From: Segetibacter aerophilus
GTDB taxonomy: Bacteria; Bacteroidota; Bacteroidia; Chitinophagales; Chitinophagaceae
Direction of reading: 5' to 3'
Length of the DNA: 64,000 nucleotides
Assembly: GCF_007991655.1 (NCBI RefSeq)
Contig: NZ_BJYT01000001.1
Coordinates: forward strand, 744,001 to 808,000
Part shown: positions 55,362 through 62,651 of the stretch, piece by piece
How positions within the stretch are numbered: position 1 is the stretch's first letter
Layout: every line of letters begins with the position of its first letter
Translations under genes and position numbers: made by a program
Notes under the pieces: model-generated
The model's input: the letters and a program-made list of their open reading frames with translations, nothing else
What the model was told of the DNA's origin: nothing
Databases searched by the model: none

Positions 55362-55413
55362 TCAGTTAATAGTCTAATTCTCCCCAACCTTTTTTGCATA
55401 AAATTTTAAGACA

Positions 55414-56871
55414 ATGAAAAAAACATTCATTTTTCTTGCTTCGGCACTCCTTTCACTGTCGTGCAACAAGCTTGTTGAAAGTCCTGAAGCAATTATTACA
55501 AATGCTCAATTTTATAAAACCCAATCTGATGCTGTTGCAGCGGTTGCTGCTGTATATAGCTCACTCAACACAGATGCTGCAGGTGATTTTATAATCTACG
55601 GCCGAAACCTTAACCTGCTAACATCAAATGGCGCTGACGACCAGACTTTTAGCCCTTCCAATACCAACCCTGATGTAATTGCTTTGGGAACTGCTACCTA
55701 TGTTGCAGCAAATGACAGGGTTAAAAAAGTATGGCAGCAACATTACTTCGGTATCAGCAGGGCAAATGTTGCAATTGACAATATTCCTGCTATTTCGTTC
55801 GATACAACTTTGCGCTCCAGACTTTTAAGAGAGGCTAAGTTTATAAGAGCGCTTCTATACTTTAATGTCGTTCGTTTTTGGGGCGATGCTCCGCTCATTC
55901 TTCATGATCCCGCAAGTATTAAGGTGGATGAATTGAAAGTGGCAAGGGCTCCAAAAGAAAAAGTATATGAGCAAATTATTGCTGACTTAACGGATGCAAC
56001 CAACCTGCCTGCTACTTATGGTATCGCAGATAAGGGCAGGGCTACCAGTGGAGCGGCTCATGCGTTGCTGGCTAAAGTATATGTAACAAGACGTGATTGG
56101 CAAAATGCTTTAAAGGAAATTAATGCAGTAACTAACGGCGGTTACGGTTACGATCTTTATCCAAACTATATTGATGCTTTTCAAAAGGCAACTAAAAATG
56201 GGATAGAGCATATTTTTTCTGTTCAGTTCGAGACAAACCTGGGTGCAAAAAACAGCCAGCAATTTCTTAGTAACAACAGTTTTTCTTCGTTCAATGCAAC
56301 TGTCAACCCCGGTGACAGACCGATCGACAGCACGCTTTACAATCTATTTTCTGCTGAAGACACCCGCCGTGATGTTACCTTTTATACCCGCCTTTTCAAC
56401 GCCGCAACCGGTCAGTATGTAAACTTTCCTTTTGCACGTTTTGCCAAATTCATCGACTTTTCTTTGAATCCTTTAACCAACCAGGCACAAAGCGGAATTA
56501 ATTATCCCGTCATTCGTTTTGCCGACATTCTATTACTAAAAGCTGAGGTGTTGAATGAACTAAATAATGGCCCTACAACTGAGGCGTATGCGGCAATCAA
56601 TAGAGTTCGAAACAGGGCTAAAATTGGTAACCTGGTTTTAGGTCTGGGTCAAAGTGAATTCAGGGAAGCTGTTTTCCTGGAGCGTCGCAAAGAGTTTGTG
56701 CAGGAAGGCCAGCGGTGGTTTGACCTTTCTAGAAGAGGCGGAACTTATTTATATGATGCATTGAAAAAGTACCCCGCTAAAATAGGAGCTGCTGTGAAAG
56801 ACACGCTTTATCCTATACCTCAGTCTGAGATCGAAATCAATCCTTTGCTTACTCAAAATGCTGGCTGGTAA
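55414..56871 (+). CDS. SusD/RagB family surface glycan-binding lipoprotein
   Basis: 485 residues. Lipobox LSLSC, then the SusD fold with TPR-like helices: SRLLREAKFIRALLYFNVVRFWGD is the signature helix, with LLAKVYVTRRDWQNALKEI and the C-terminal FREAVFLERRKEFVQEGQRWFDL and LYPIPQSEIEINPLLTQNAGW. It caps the SusC channel at 52176 and is co-transcribed with it. A 341-base repeat-bearing gap follows before the two small membrane genes. Confidence 0.95.
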   Translation: MKKTFIFLASALLSLSCNKLVESPEAIITNAQFYKTQSDAVAAVAAVYSSLNTDAAGDFIIYGRNLNLLTSNGADDQTFSPSNTNPDVIALGTATYVAANDRVKKVWQQHYFGISRANVAIDNIPAISFDTTLRSRLLREAKFIRALLYFNVVRFWGDAPLILHDPASIKVDELKVARAPKEKVYEQIIADLTDATNLPATYGIADKGRATSGAAHALLAKVYVTRRDWQNALKEINAVTNGGYGYDLYPNYIDAFQKATKNGIEHIFSVQFETNLGAKNSQQFLSNNSFSSFNATVNPGDRPIDSTLYNLFSAEDTRRDVTFYTRLFNAATGQYVNFPFARFAKFIDFSLNPLTNQAQSGINYPVIRFADILLLKAEVLNELNNGPTTEAYAAINRVRNRAKIGNLVLGLGQSEFREAVFLERRKEFVQEGQRWFDLSRRGGTYLYDALKKYPAKIGAAVKDTLYPIPQSEIEINPLLTQNAGW

Positions 56872-56910
56872 AAGGGGATTTTTTTTGAGCCCAACAATAT
56901 TATTTCAATG

Positions 56911-57170
56911 AAACATCGTTGCGTCGCACACTTGTACTGCACCGTCATCGCGAGAAGGAATAAACTGACCCATTGCTTATGCGAGAGAAGCTACAGCATA
57001 TGAACCGTCGTCATTGCGAGGAGGAACGACTAAGCAATCTGCTCTACAAATTGGAGCACATGAAACATGAGAAATCAGATTGCTTCGTTCCTCGCAATGA
57101 CGGGGAATTGTATAAGATGTTTCAAATGTTGAGCGACGAGAAACTGTACAAGTGACTGACACAACGATGT
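56911..57170. repeat. Nested inverted-repeat element
   Basis: Outer arms: diverged copy of the dispersed core at 56914-56933 (three mismatches) with following GTAC, and an inverted good copy at 57150-57169 (one mismatch) with preceding GTAC. Inner arms: 57009-57041, beginning CGTCATTGCGAGGAGGAACG, and its partner 57076-57102, separated by a 34-base loop; the left arm has six extra bases. A decayed third copy of the inner motif starts at 56943. The element lies between susD and the small membrane genes. The inner motif resembles palindromic CGTCATTGCGAG repeats that I recall from many bacterial genomes. Confidence 0.75.
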
Positions 57171-57212
57171 CGATAAAAGATCAACTGATTGTAAACAAAA
57201 AAATAAAAAGCT

Positions 57213-57380
57213 ATGACAATATCAGATGTAACACTAATCACAAAAAAAATTCTCATTGGGCTCTTTCTCATCATTGTGCCCATGCTGATTTTGTTCGGGG
57301 GAATAAAACTGAGCTATAAACTGCTCACACCAAAACAACCCGCAACTACGAGCGCAGAAACAAATTTTAAAAACAAATAA
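57213..57380 (+). CDS. Mini membrane protein A (55 aa), unknown
   Basis: ATG 57213 to TAA 57380, 55 residues. One hydrophobic helix ILIGLFLIIVPMLILFGGI (about 14-32) preceded by TKK and followed by a polar Pro/Thr/Lys tail (LLTPKQPATTSAE). The second mini gene starts 12 bases later and has the same design, and the desaturase gene comes right after, so these three are probably one operon. No family recognised. The reading frame is intact with normal codons; a real gene is likely given the tight packing. Confidence 0.6.
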   Translation: MTISDVTLITKKILIGLFLIIVPMLILFGGIKLSYKLLTPKQPATTSAETNFKNK

Positions 57381-57392
57381 ATACCCGAAATC

Positions 57393-57566
57393 ATGAAAAT
57401 GGAAGCTCATGTAAAACAACGGATTTTTAAAAACGCACTGCTTAGTCTTTTTATCTATGCATTGCCCATACTGCTGATGTTTCTTAGTTTTTATATCACC
57501 GGAAAACGACCGTGGCTTGAGAAGAAACAGAAAACTGCCTCATTTTCATTTAAACCAAATAATTAA
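57393..57566 (+). CDS. Mini membrane protein B (57 aa), unknown
   Basis: ATG 57393 to TAA 57566, 57 residues. A basic start (KMEAHVKQRIFKN), one helix ALLSLFIYALPILLMFLSFY (about 15-34) and a basic Trp-containing tail (TGKRPWLEKKQK). Its P-I-L-L-M-F turn parallels P-M-L-I-L-F of mini protein A, so the two may be distant paralogues. It ends 18 bases before the desaturase start. The pair could be assembly or regulatory subunits of the membrane desaturase; that is inference. Confidence 0.6.
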   Translation: MKMEAHVKQRIFKNALLSLFIYALPILLMFLSFYITGKRPWLEKKQKTASFSFKPNN

Positions 57567-57584
57567 TAAAAATACATATTCATC

Positions 57585-58562
57585 ATGGTTAAGATTATTG
57601 AAGATATTTTTAAAAACCTCAACGGTTGGGGCTTTGTAGCGATCACACTAATTGTAGGTGTCGTTGAATTTTTATTCGGACTATACAAACACAAATGGAA
57701 CCGCAATGAAATGCTGACCGACATCGCGTGCTTTACCTTACCTAAGCTGGTAGTAAAACCTGCAGTGGCTTGGGTTACACTACAGGTACTGCCTTTTGTA
57801 TTGCCAGGTACAAAGGATACTTTAAGCTGGATACCTTTTCTATGGGGTGCTTTAATCATTGCGATCTACGACGATCTCACACAATATTGGTATCATCGCT
57901 TGCATCATGAAGTGCCTTGGTTGTGGCGTTTTCATCGTACGCATCATTCAGCAAACTATATGGGCATGGCAATGGCGGGAAGACAAAATATTATCTATAC
58001 CATTTTCTTTTCGCAAACTTATTTAACCGCTGTTTTGGTGTATGTAGGTCTTGGTTATCCGGCTCTGTTTGTAAAAGGAATTAAGACTTTAATAACCTTG
58101 TCTGCACACTCAGCTATTCCGTGGGATAAGCCTTTTTACAAGTACAAATTTTTGCATCCAATTGCGTGGGTTTTAGAGCGCACGATCTCCACACCCGCCA
58201 CACACCACGCACACCATGCTAACACAACTGATGACGGGGTTGGGTACTACAAAGGCAACTTTGGTAACATGTTTTTTCTGTGGGACATCATTTTTAAAAC
58301 GGCATATATTACCAGGCAGTATCCAAAAGAGTATGGCATCTCACACTACGAAGGCGACCAATGGTACGCCCAGATCTTCTGGCCAATCTTAAAAAGCAAA
58401 GTGCCGGGAAGTGAACTATCTGCAGGCGGTCCGGTGGTAAGGCAAGATGTGTTTCCTGCACCATCTTTTGAAAATGAAACGTATGAGGAAGCTGAAGTAA
58501 GTAAAGAAAATATTGGTTATGAAAGTGCACCAGTATTAGCATTTGAAGCTGTAAAGAACTAA
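57585..58562 (+). CDS. Sterol desaturase/fatty acid hydroxylase family protein
   Basis: 325-residue integral membrane di-iron enzyme. Conserved histidine boxes: HRLHH (104-108), HRTHH (117-121) and THHAHHANTTDDG (206-218), with several hydrophobic helices before and between. The family hydroxylates or desaturates fatty acyl chains, sterols or carotenoids and needs an electron donor not seen nearby. The C-terminal 60 residues are hydrophilic. It follows the two mini membrane genes (18-base gap), and a strong convergent terminator follows. Confidence 0.92.
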   Translation: MVKIIEDIFKNLNGWGFVAITLIVGVVEFLFGLYKHKWNRNEMLTDIACFTLPKLVVKPAVAWVTLQVLPFVLPGTKDTLSWIPFLWGALIIAIYDDLTQYWYHRLHHEVPWLWRFHRTHHSANYMGMAMAGRQNIIYTIFFSQTYLTAVLVYVGLGYPALFVKGIKTLITLSAHSAIPWDKPFYKYKFLHPIAWVLERTISTPATHHAHHANTTDDGVGYYKGNFGNMFFLWDIIFKTAYITRQYPKEYGISHYEGDQWYAQIFWPILKSKVPGSELSAGGPVVRQDVFPAPSFENETYEEAEVSKENIGYESAPVLAFEAVKN

Positions 58563-58588
58563 CTAGTTAGGGGTTAGGAGACAAATAC

Positions 58589-58634
58589 ATCGTTGTATTA
58601 ATTACTTGTTTTGATAAGTATTTAATACAACGAT
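58589..58634. terminator. Convergent bidirectional terminator
   Basis: A 19-bp stem with one mismatch (58589-58607 with 58616-58634) and an 8-base loop GTTTTGAT, followed by TTGTTTT on the plus strand. It stands between the desaturase and the converging GH144 gene. The arm begins ATCGTTGT, matching the start of the dispersed repeat core. Confidence 0.85.
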
Positions 58635-58653
58635 TTGTTTTAACGACGTGTTG

Positions 58654-60042
58654 CTAATGCTTTTTAATTCCTAAGGACTGTTTCTTTAAATGTGGACTTT
58701 CGAAACCTAATTTCTGCAGCCCCTGCTGTATTTCGGGACAGCTCATAAATAAGTTCCAAAGCAAACCGGTGCGGTAATTTTCCATCATTACTACAGCCGG
58801 CCCCTGGTCTATAGCCAGGTACCTTTTCGGGAACCAATTTTCCGTTTCACTAAAAGCATCGTAGAAGCCGTATTGTCCATACACTTTACTACCTAATTGT
58901 TGGTACCAGTGTTTCATCGCCTGCATGCTATAATCCGCTGTATAAGGCATCGATGATAAAGCGGCCGTAGGCGAAATAACGCCGAGATCATTATCGATAC
59001 CCGGCGCATGGCCAGCATAACCTTTTACAGAATAACTTGCAGTAAGGCCCCAACTATCAGCACCGTACCCCTTGTACTTTTTGGGATTTTCGACACACCA
59101 TGCCCTATTGATTAAAGTATGGTTTCTATTGTGTTCCCAGTAGTCTGCATACCGATCTTTTAGTCCTCTTGGGTCAAGACCAAGATAAGAATAATGGGAC
59201 CAGAACAAAGGACCCCCATATTCTTTTGCGCCCTGGTGAGCAAGGGTTAGGGTGTAATTATATTTTGTAGTTATTGCATTAATTTTTCCGCTTTGTGCCC
59301 AGCCTTCATGATATACTCCAGCCGCTACTCCATGCGTAGGCGAGGAAGCTGCAAGCACATACATGATCAAGCATTCATTGTAACCTTTTACGGCAAAGTT
59401 CATGTCCCAACTATAGTTGGGCGACCAATGCCAGTAGAGAACATTTTGTCCTCTCGTATACCAGTTAAAATCTACCTCTTTCCACAGTTGATCTATCCTC
59501 GCGCTTAAAGCTTTTTCGGCAGCATTTCCGTTTTTGAAATATTGCCTTACTTCCAGTAAACCTTGCAGCATAAAAGAAGACTCAACGAGATCACCGCCAT
59601 CATCTTTTTTACTGAAGGGTTTAACCTTGCCTGTTTCACCATAGAGCCAATGCGGCCACGCCCCATGAAACCTGTCTGCCTTTTCTAAAAAGTTAACTAT
59701 CCGTTGAAGTCTTTCTAAGCCTTGTCGGCGTGTAATAAATCCCCGCTCAATCCCCACCAATATTGCCATCACGCCAAATCCACCACCACCGGTTGTTACC
59801 ACACTTTGATCATTTTCGGGGTAATTTCCATCTACATGGATACGCTCCCTTGCAAGACTGCTAACAGGCTCTGCACCCTCCCAGAAATATTGAAAAGTAC
59901 TTCTCTGAACATCGGTATATATCTTTTCGTATTCCGCCGGGATCTTATTGACACGGGTATTTATCTTCTTTATTTCCTGGCTCAACAGTGCGTTTCCGCA
60001 AAGCATTAGTGCTACGAGAATATATATTTTGTTCAACCTCAT
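58654..60042 (-). CDS. GH144 (glucoamylase-family, PF10091) endo-beta-1,2-glucanase-like enzyme
   Basis: 462 residues, exported (signal peptide to about residue 21, ALLSQ). A single (alpha/alpha)6 barrel of the family often labelled glucoamylase, whose characterised member from Chitinophaga pinensis is the GH144 endo-beta-1,2-glucanase. Typical blocks: DVQRSTFQYFWEGAEPVSSL, TTGGGGFGVMAILVGIERG, GDLVESSFMLQGLLEVRQYF, WGLTASYSVKGYAGHAPG and a late DQGPAVVMMENYRTG. It heads 3' to the minus-strand susC-susD-LamG genes, which makes it the key depolymerase of that locus. Confidence 0.88.
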   Translation of the reverse strand: MRLNKIYILVALMLCGNALLSQEIKKINTRVNKIPAEYEKIYTDVQRSTFQYFWEGAEPVSSLARERIHVDGNYPENDQSVVTTGGGGFGVMAILVGIERGFITRRQGLERLQRIVNFLEKADRFHGAWPHWLYGETGKVKPFSKKDDGGDLVESSFMLQGLLEVRQYFKNGNAAEKALSARIDQLWKEVDFNWYTRGQNVLYWHWSPNYSWDMNFAVKGYNECLIMYVLAASSPTHGVAAGVYHEGWAQSGKINAITTKYNYTLTLAHQGAKEYGGPLFWSHYSYLGLDPRGLKDRYADYWEHNRNHTLINRAWCVENPKKYKGYGADSWGLTASYSVKGYAGHAPGIDNDLGVISPTAALSSMPYTADYSMQAMKHWYQQLGSKVYGQYGFYDAFSETENWFPKRYLAIDQGPAVVMMENYRTGLLWNLFMSCPEIQQGLQKLGFESPHLKKQSLGIKKH

Positions 60043-60151
60043 TCTTTGGATATGAAAAACAAAAATTAGCGAATTACAAAAAGCAGGTCGATTTTTATTG
60101 AAAGCGCTGTGTCAACAAATGCAACAGCCAAGCCCATCACCGGATATAAGT

Positions 60152-61066
60152 CTAGCGGCCCTGCCGTTCCAAAATATTCAGCGCGCTAATCTCTAATTCT
60201 GACAAAGCTTTATTGTAGATTCTAAATTCATCCAGCTTTCCTGTGTAGGGCAACATCCAGGGTTCGGGAGCATTAAAGGGTGCGCCTAATTGATTTTGAT
60301 AAGCACCTATCACAAACTTTGTAGCGCTTTTAAAATTAAGTGCTCCCAAAGGTGTTCCGGCAGGGTCTGCTTTTCGGTCCTCTGTTCCGGGTGGCAAATC
60401 ACGCTTTTGGCCATTTACAAAAAATCTCACTTTAGATGTTGCTGCGTCGTAGGTCCACACTACATGTCTCCATGCACCGTACATATCATCAGGCCGGTAG
60501 TCGACGGCGCCAAAGCCGTTCGGCTCTGCCCAATGTTCTGTGAAAGGCGCCGTATTTTTTTCAAAATGAAGTTTCATAAACATCCTGTTTGAGCTGGTAT
60601 TGTTGCCTTCTATCATTACAAAGAAGTTGCCCCAAAATGATCCATCCTGCTTAGCGAGGTTAAAAACACCCTGCGCGCCGCCATCATGCTTATTTGTGTT
60701 AATCCAAAAACTGGCAGTAAAGCTTGTTAGTGTAGCAATGGGACCGGGGTTAGCATACACAATAAAGCCGTTTGTCGAACCTTGGTAGGCCTGGCCTTTA
60801 CGGCCTGCAACAAAGCTGGTTGTACCAGAAGCTGTGCCACCGGTCACTGCACCTTTCGTATCGTTTACGTTTCCTTCAAAAGCAAAATGAGCCACAAGGT
60901 TTGAGGGAGAAATATCGTTGGAGTTTACAAAACCACCGGCTACAGGGGGAGGATCGCCAGCCTTAAATGTATTATCCAATTCTGCTTTGGTGCAAGCAGT
61001 AACCAGCACTGAAGTCACTATAAAAATGAGCAGGGACGCTGTGAGTGTTTTATAATTTGTGTTCAT
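60152..61066 (-). CDS. LamG/concanavalin-like domain lipoprotein
   Basis: 304 residues. Lipobox LVTAC, a short linker, then one LamG/laminin-G-like jelly-roll (about 55-300): LVAHFAFEGNVNDTKG, LTSFTASFWINTNKHDGGAQ, WRHVVWTYDAATSKVRFFVNG and KLDEFRIYNKALSELEISAL. Such proteins in SusCD loci are surface glycan-binding proteins (SusE/F-position). It lies just downstream of SusD (24-base gap) and before GH144, so its ligand is probably the same glucan. Confidence 0.9.
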   Translation of the reverse strand: MNTNYKTLTASLLIFIVTSVLVTACTKAELDNTFKAGDPPPVAGGFVNSNDISPSNLVAHFAFEGNVNDTKGAVTGGTASGTTSFVAGRKGQAYQGSTNGFIVYANPGPIATLTSFTASFWINTNKHDGGAQGVFNLAKQDGSFWGNFFVMIEGNNTSSNRMFMKLHFEKNTAPFTEHWAEPNGFGAVDYRPDDMYGAWRHVVWTYDAATSKVRFFVNGQKRDLPPGTEDRKADPAGTPLGALNFKSATKFVIGAYQNQLGAPFNAPEPWMLPYTGKLDEFRIYNKALSELEISALNILERQGR

Positions 61067-61090
61067 ATAGAAGAATTCAATCGTTAATGA

Positions 61091-62629
61091 TTAATACCCT
61101 GGATTTTGTTTTAGTCTACCTGCACTTAAATCGATTTGTGCTTGCGGTATCGGAAAGACTTCGTGCTTGCCATCAACAAACGCTTTGCCGTGCGCACGTA
61201 ATACAGCGCCTGCTCTTCCCTGGCGAACTAGGTCCAAAAACCTGTCTTGTTCCATGCCCAGTTCGGTTCTCCGTTCTTTCCAGATGTTTGCTTGTGTTCC
61301 AACAGAAGGAGGCAGGTTAGATCGGCTGCGAACGAGATTTAATTTTGCAGTTGCTTCTCCCGCATTGTTGGTCATTGCCGCAGCTTCAGCGTAGATCAGC
61401 AGCAATTCCGCGTAGCGCATTAACCTTATATTTTTTGGCTTGGTGTCTTTGTTATTACTTACCTGGGCTGACTCTGCTATGTTACTATGATATGCCTTGT
61501 AGTTGTATCTCTCATTTTCTACACTGTCTTTCGATGGTAGACGGAAGCCATCCCAAAGTACTGTGCCAGTGCTGTTACCTGCAACTGTGGGATTGATAAA
61601 AATGATGGTAGCGTTTCTCCTGGTATCACCTGTTTCGTAGGCATTAGCCAGATCGATTGTAGGGGTGTTAAATCCGAAACCAAGGTCGTTCCAACCTCCA
61701 CGTCCGCGCGGTCCTTGGCCATTGCTAAAGAGTGGGCTAACTGCATTCTCCCCTAAGTTTACACCAGTCTGCACCTCAAATATTGATTCACTGTTGTTGT
61801 TTCCACCAACACCATTTACAGGCTTTTCTCTAAAGATTGCATTGTAGTCCGGAACCAAAGAGTACCTGCCTGAAGTGATAACGGCCTGCGATAGTTCGAA
61901 GGCTTTTTGCCAGTTTTTCTGGTAGAGGTAAACTTTAGCCAGGTAGCTTTGTGCCGCTCCCTTAGTTGCTCGCCCTACCTGGCTAGCCGCATCTCCTTTT
62001 AAAGGAAGATTATCAGCAGCAAATTGAAGATCTTCAATAATCAAGGCGTAAATCTCCGCAGCAGTAGCTCTTGTTTGCAATGCATCACTGCTACCTTCAC
62101 TAGCAAGCGGTGCTGTGGTTATTTTAGGAACTCCACCAAAGAACCTTACAAGATTGAAATAGTAGAGGCCCCTTAAAAACCTTGCTTCGCCTATCAGCCT
62201 GTTCTTTACAGACTGTTCGAGTGAACCTTTATTTAAAACGTCTATTGCTTTGTTCGCACTTATGATAGCAGAAAAGTGACCGCTCCAGATGTTATTAAAA
62301 ATAAAGTTGTTGCTGGTATGCGTGAAATTATCAATCTCACCTGCTGCACCAAAGTCGCCTGGAGTGCTGCCTTTATCGGCGTCATCACTTGCAATATCGT
62401 TTGCCAGAACCCAAAGAAAGCCGACAGTAGTTTTATCAAAACCGCCGTAGTATAATGTACTATAAACACCGCCGACCAACTTATTGGCAGCATCAGGATC
62501 GGTAAGAGCAAGTACTTCTGTTGTTTGCCCTTGCGGGTCTACCTCTAAAAAATTTTTACTACAACCTGCTAAAAGACCAGCTATCGGTATGGCTGTTATG
62601 GCAAGTGTTTTTATGATGTTGTTCTTCAT
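61091..62629 (-). CDS. SusD/RagB family surface glycan-binding lipoprotein
   Basis: 512 residues, lipobox LLAGC. SusD fold marks: NRLIGEARFLRGLYYFNLVRFFGG, AAQSYLAKVYLYQKNWQKAFE and the closing IWKERRTELGMEQDRFLDLV with VFPIPQAQIDLSAGRLKQNPGY. It is preceded by the SusC gene (22-base gap) and followed by the LamG lipoprotein, forming a standard polysaccharide-utilisation core. Its sequence is clearly unlike the SusD at 55414, so the two systems probably have different substrates. Confidence 0.95.
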   Translation of the reverse strand: MKNNIIKTLAITAIPIAGLLAGCSKNFLEVDPQGQTTEVLALTDPDAANKLVGGVYSTLYYGGFDKTTVGFLWVLANDIASDDADKGSTPGDFGAAGEIDNFTHTSNNFIFNNIWSGHFSAIISANKAIDVLNKGSLEQSVKNRLIGEARFLRGLYYFNLVRFFGGVPKITTAPLASEGSSDALQTRATAAEIYALIIEDLQFAADNLPLKGDAASQVGRATKGAAQSYLAKVYLYQKNWQKAFELSQAVITSGRYSLVPDYNAIFREKPVNGVGGNNNSESIFEVQTGVNLGENAVSPLFSNGQGPRGRGGWNDLGFGFNTPTIDLANAYETGDTRRNATIIFINPTVAGNSTGTVLWDGFRLPSKDSVENERYNYKAYHSNIAESAQVSNNKDTKPKNIRLMRYAELLLIYAEAAAMTNNAGEATAKLNLVRSRSNLPPSVGTQANIWKERRTELGMEQDRFLDLVRQGRAGAVLRAHGKAFVDGKHEVFPIPQAQIDLSAGRLKQNPGY

Positions 62630-62651
62630 ATAGTCTGTTGATTATAGTTTA

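Noticed and set aside
57009-57102. Possible CRISPR repeat pair
   Set aside because: Only two arms in opposite orientation and no regular spacer array; it is an inverted repeat.
56973-57162. Overlapping frames on both strands within the nested repeat
   Set aside because: They arise from the inverted repeats; predicted peptides have Arg/Cys-rich, non-protein-like composition.
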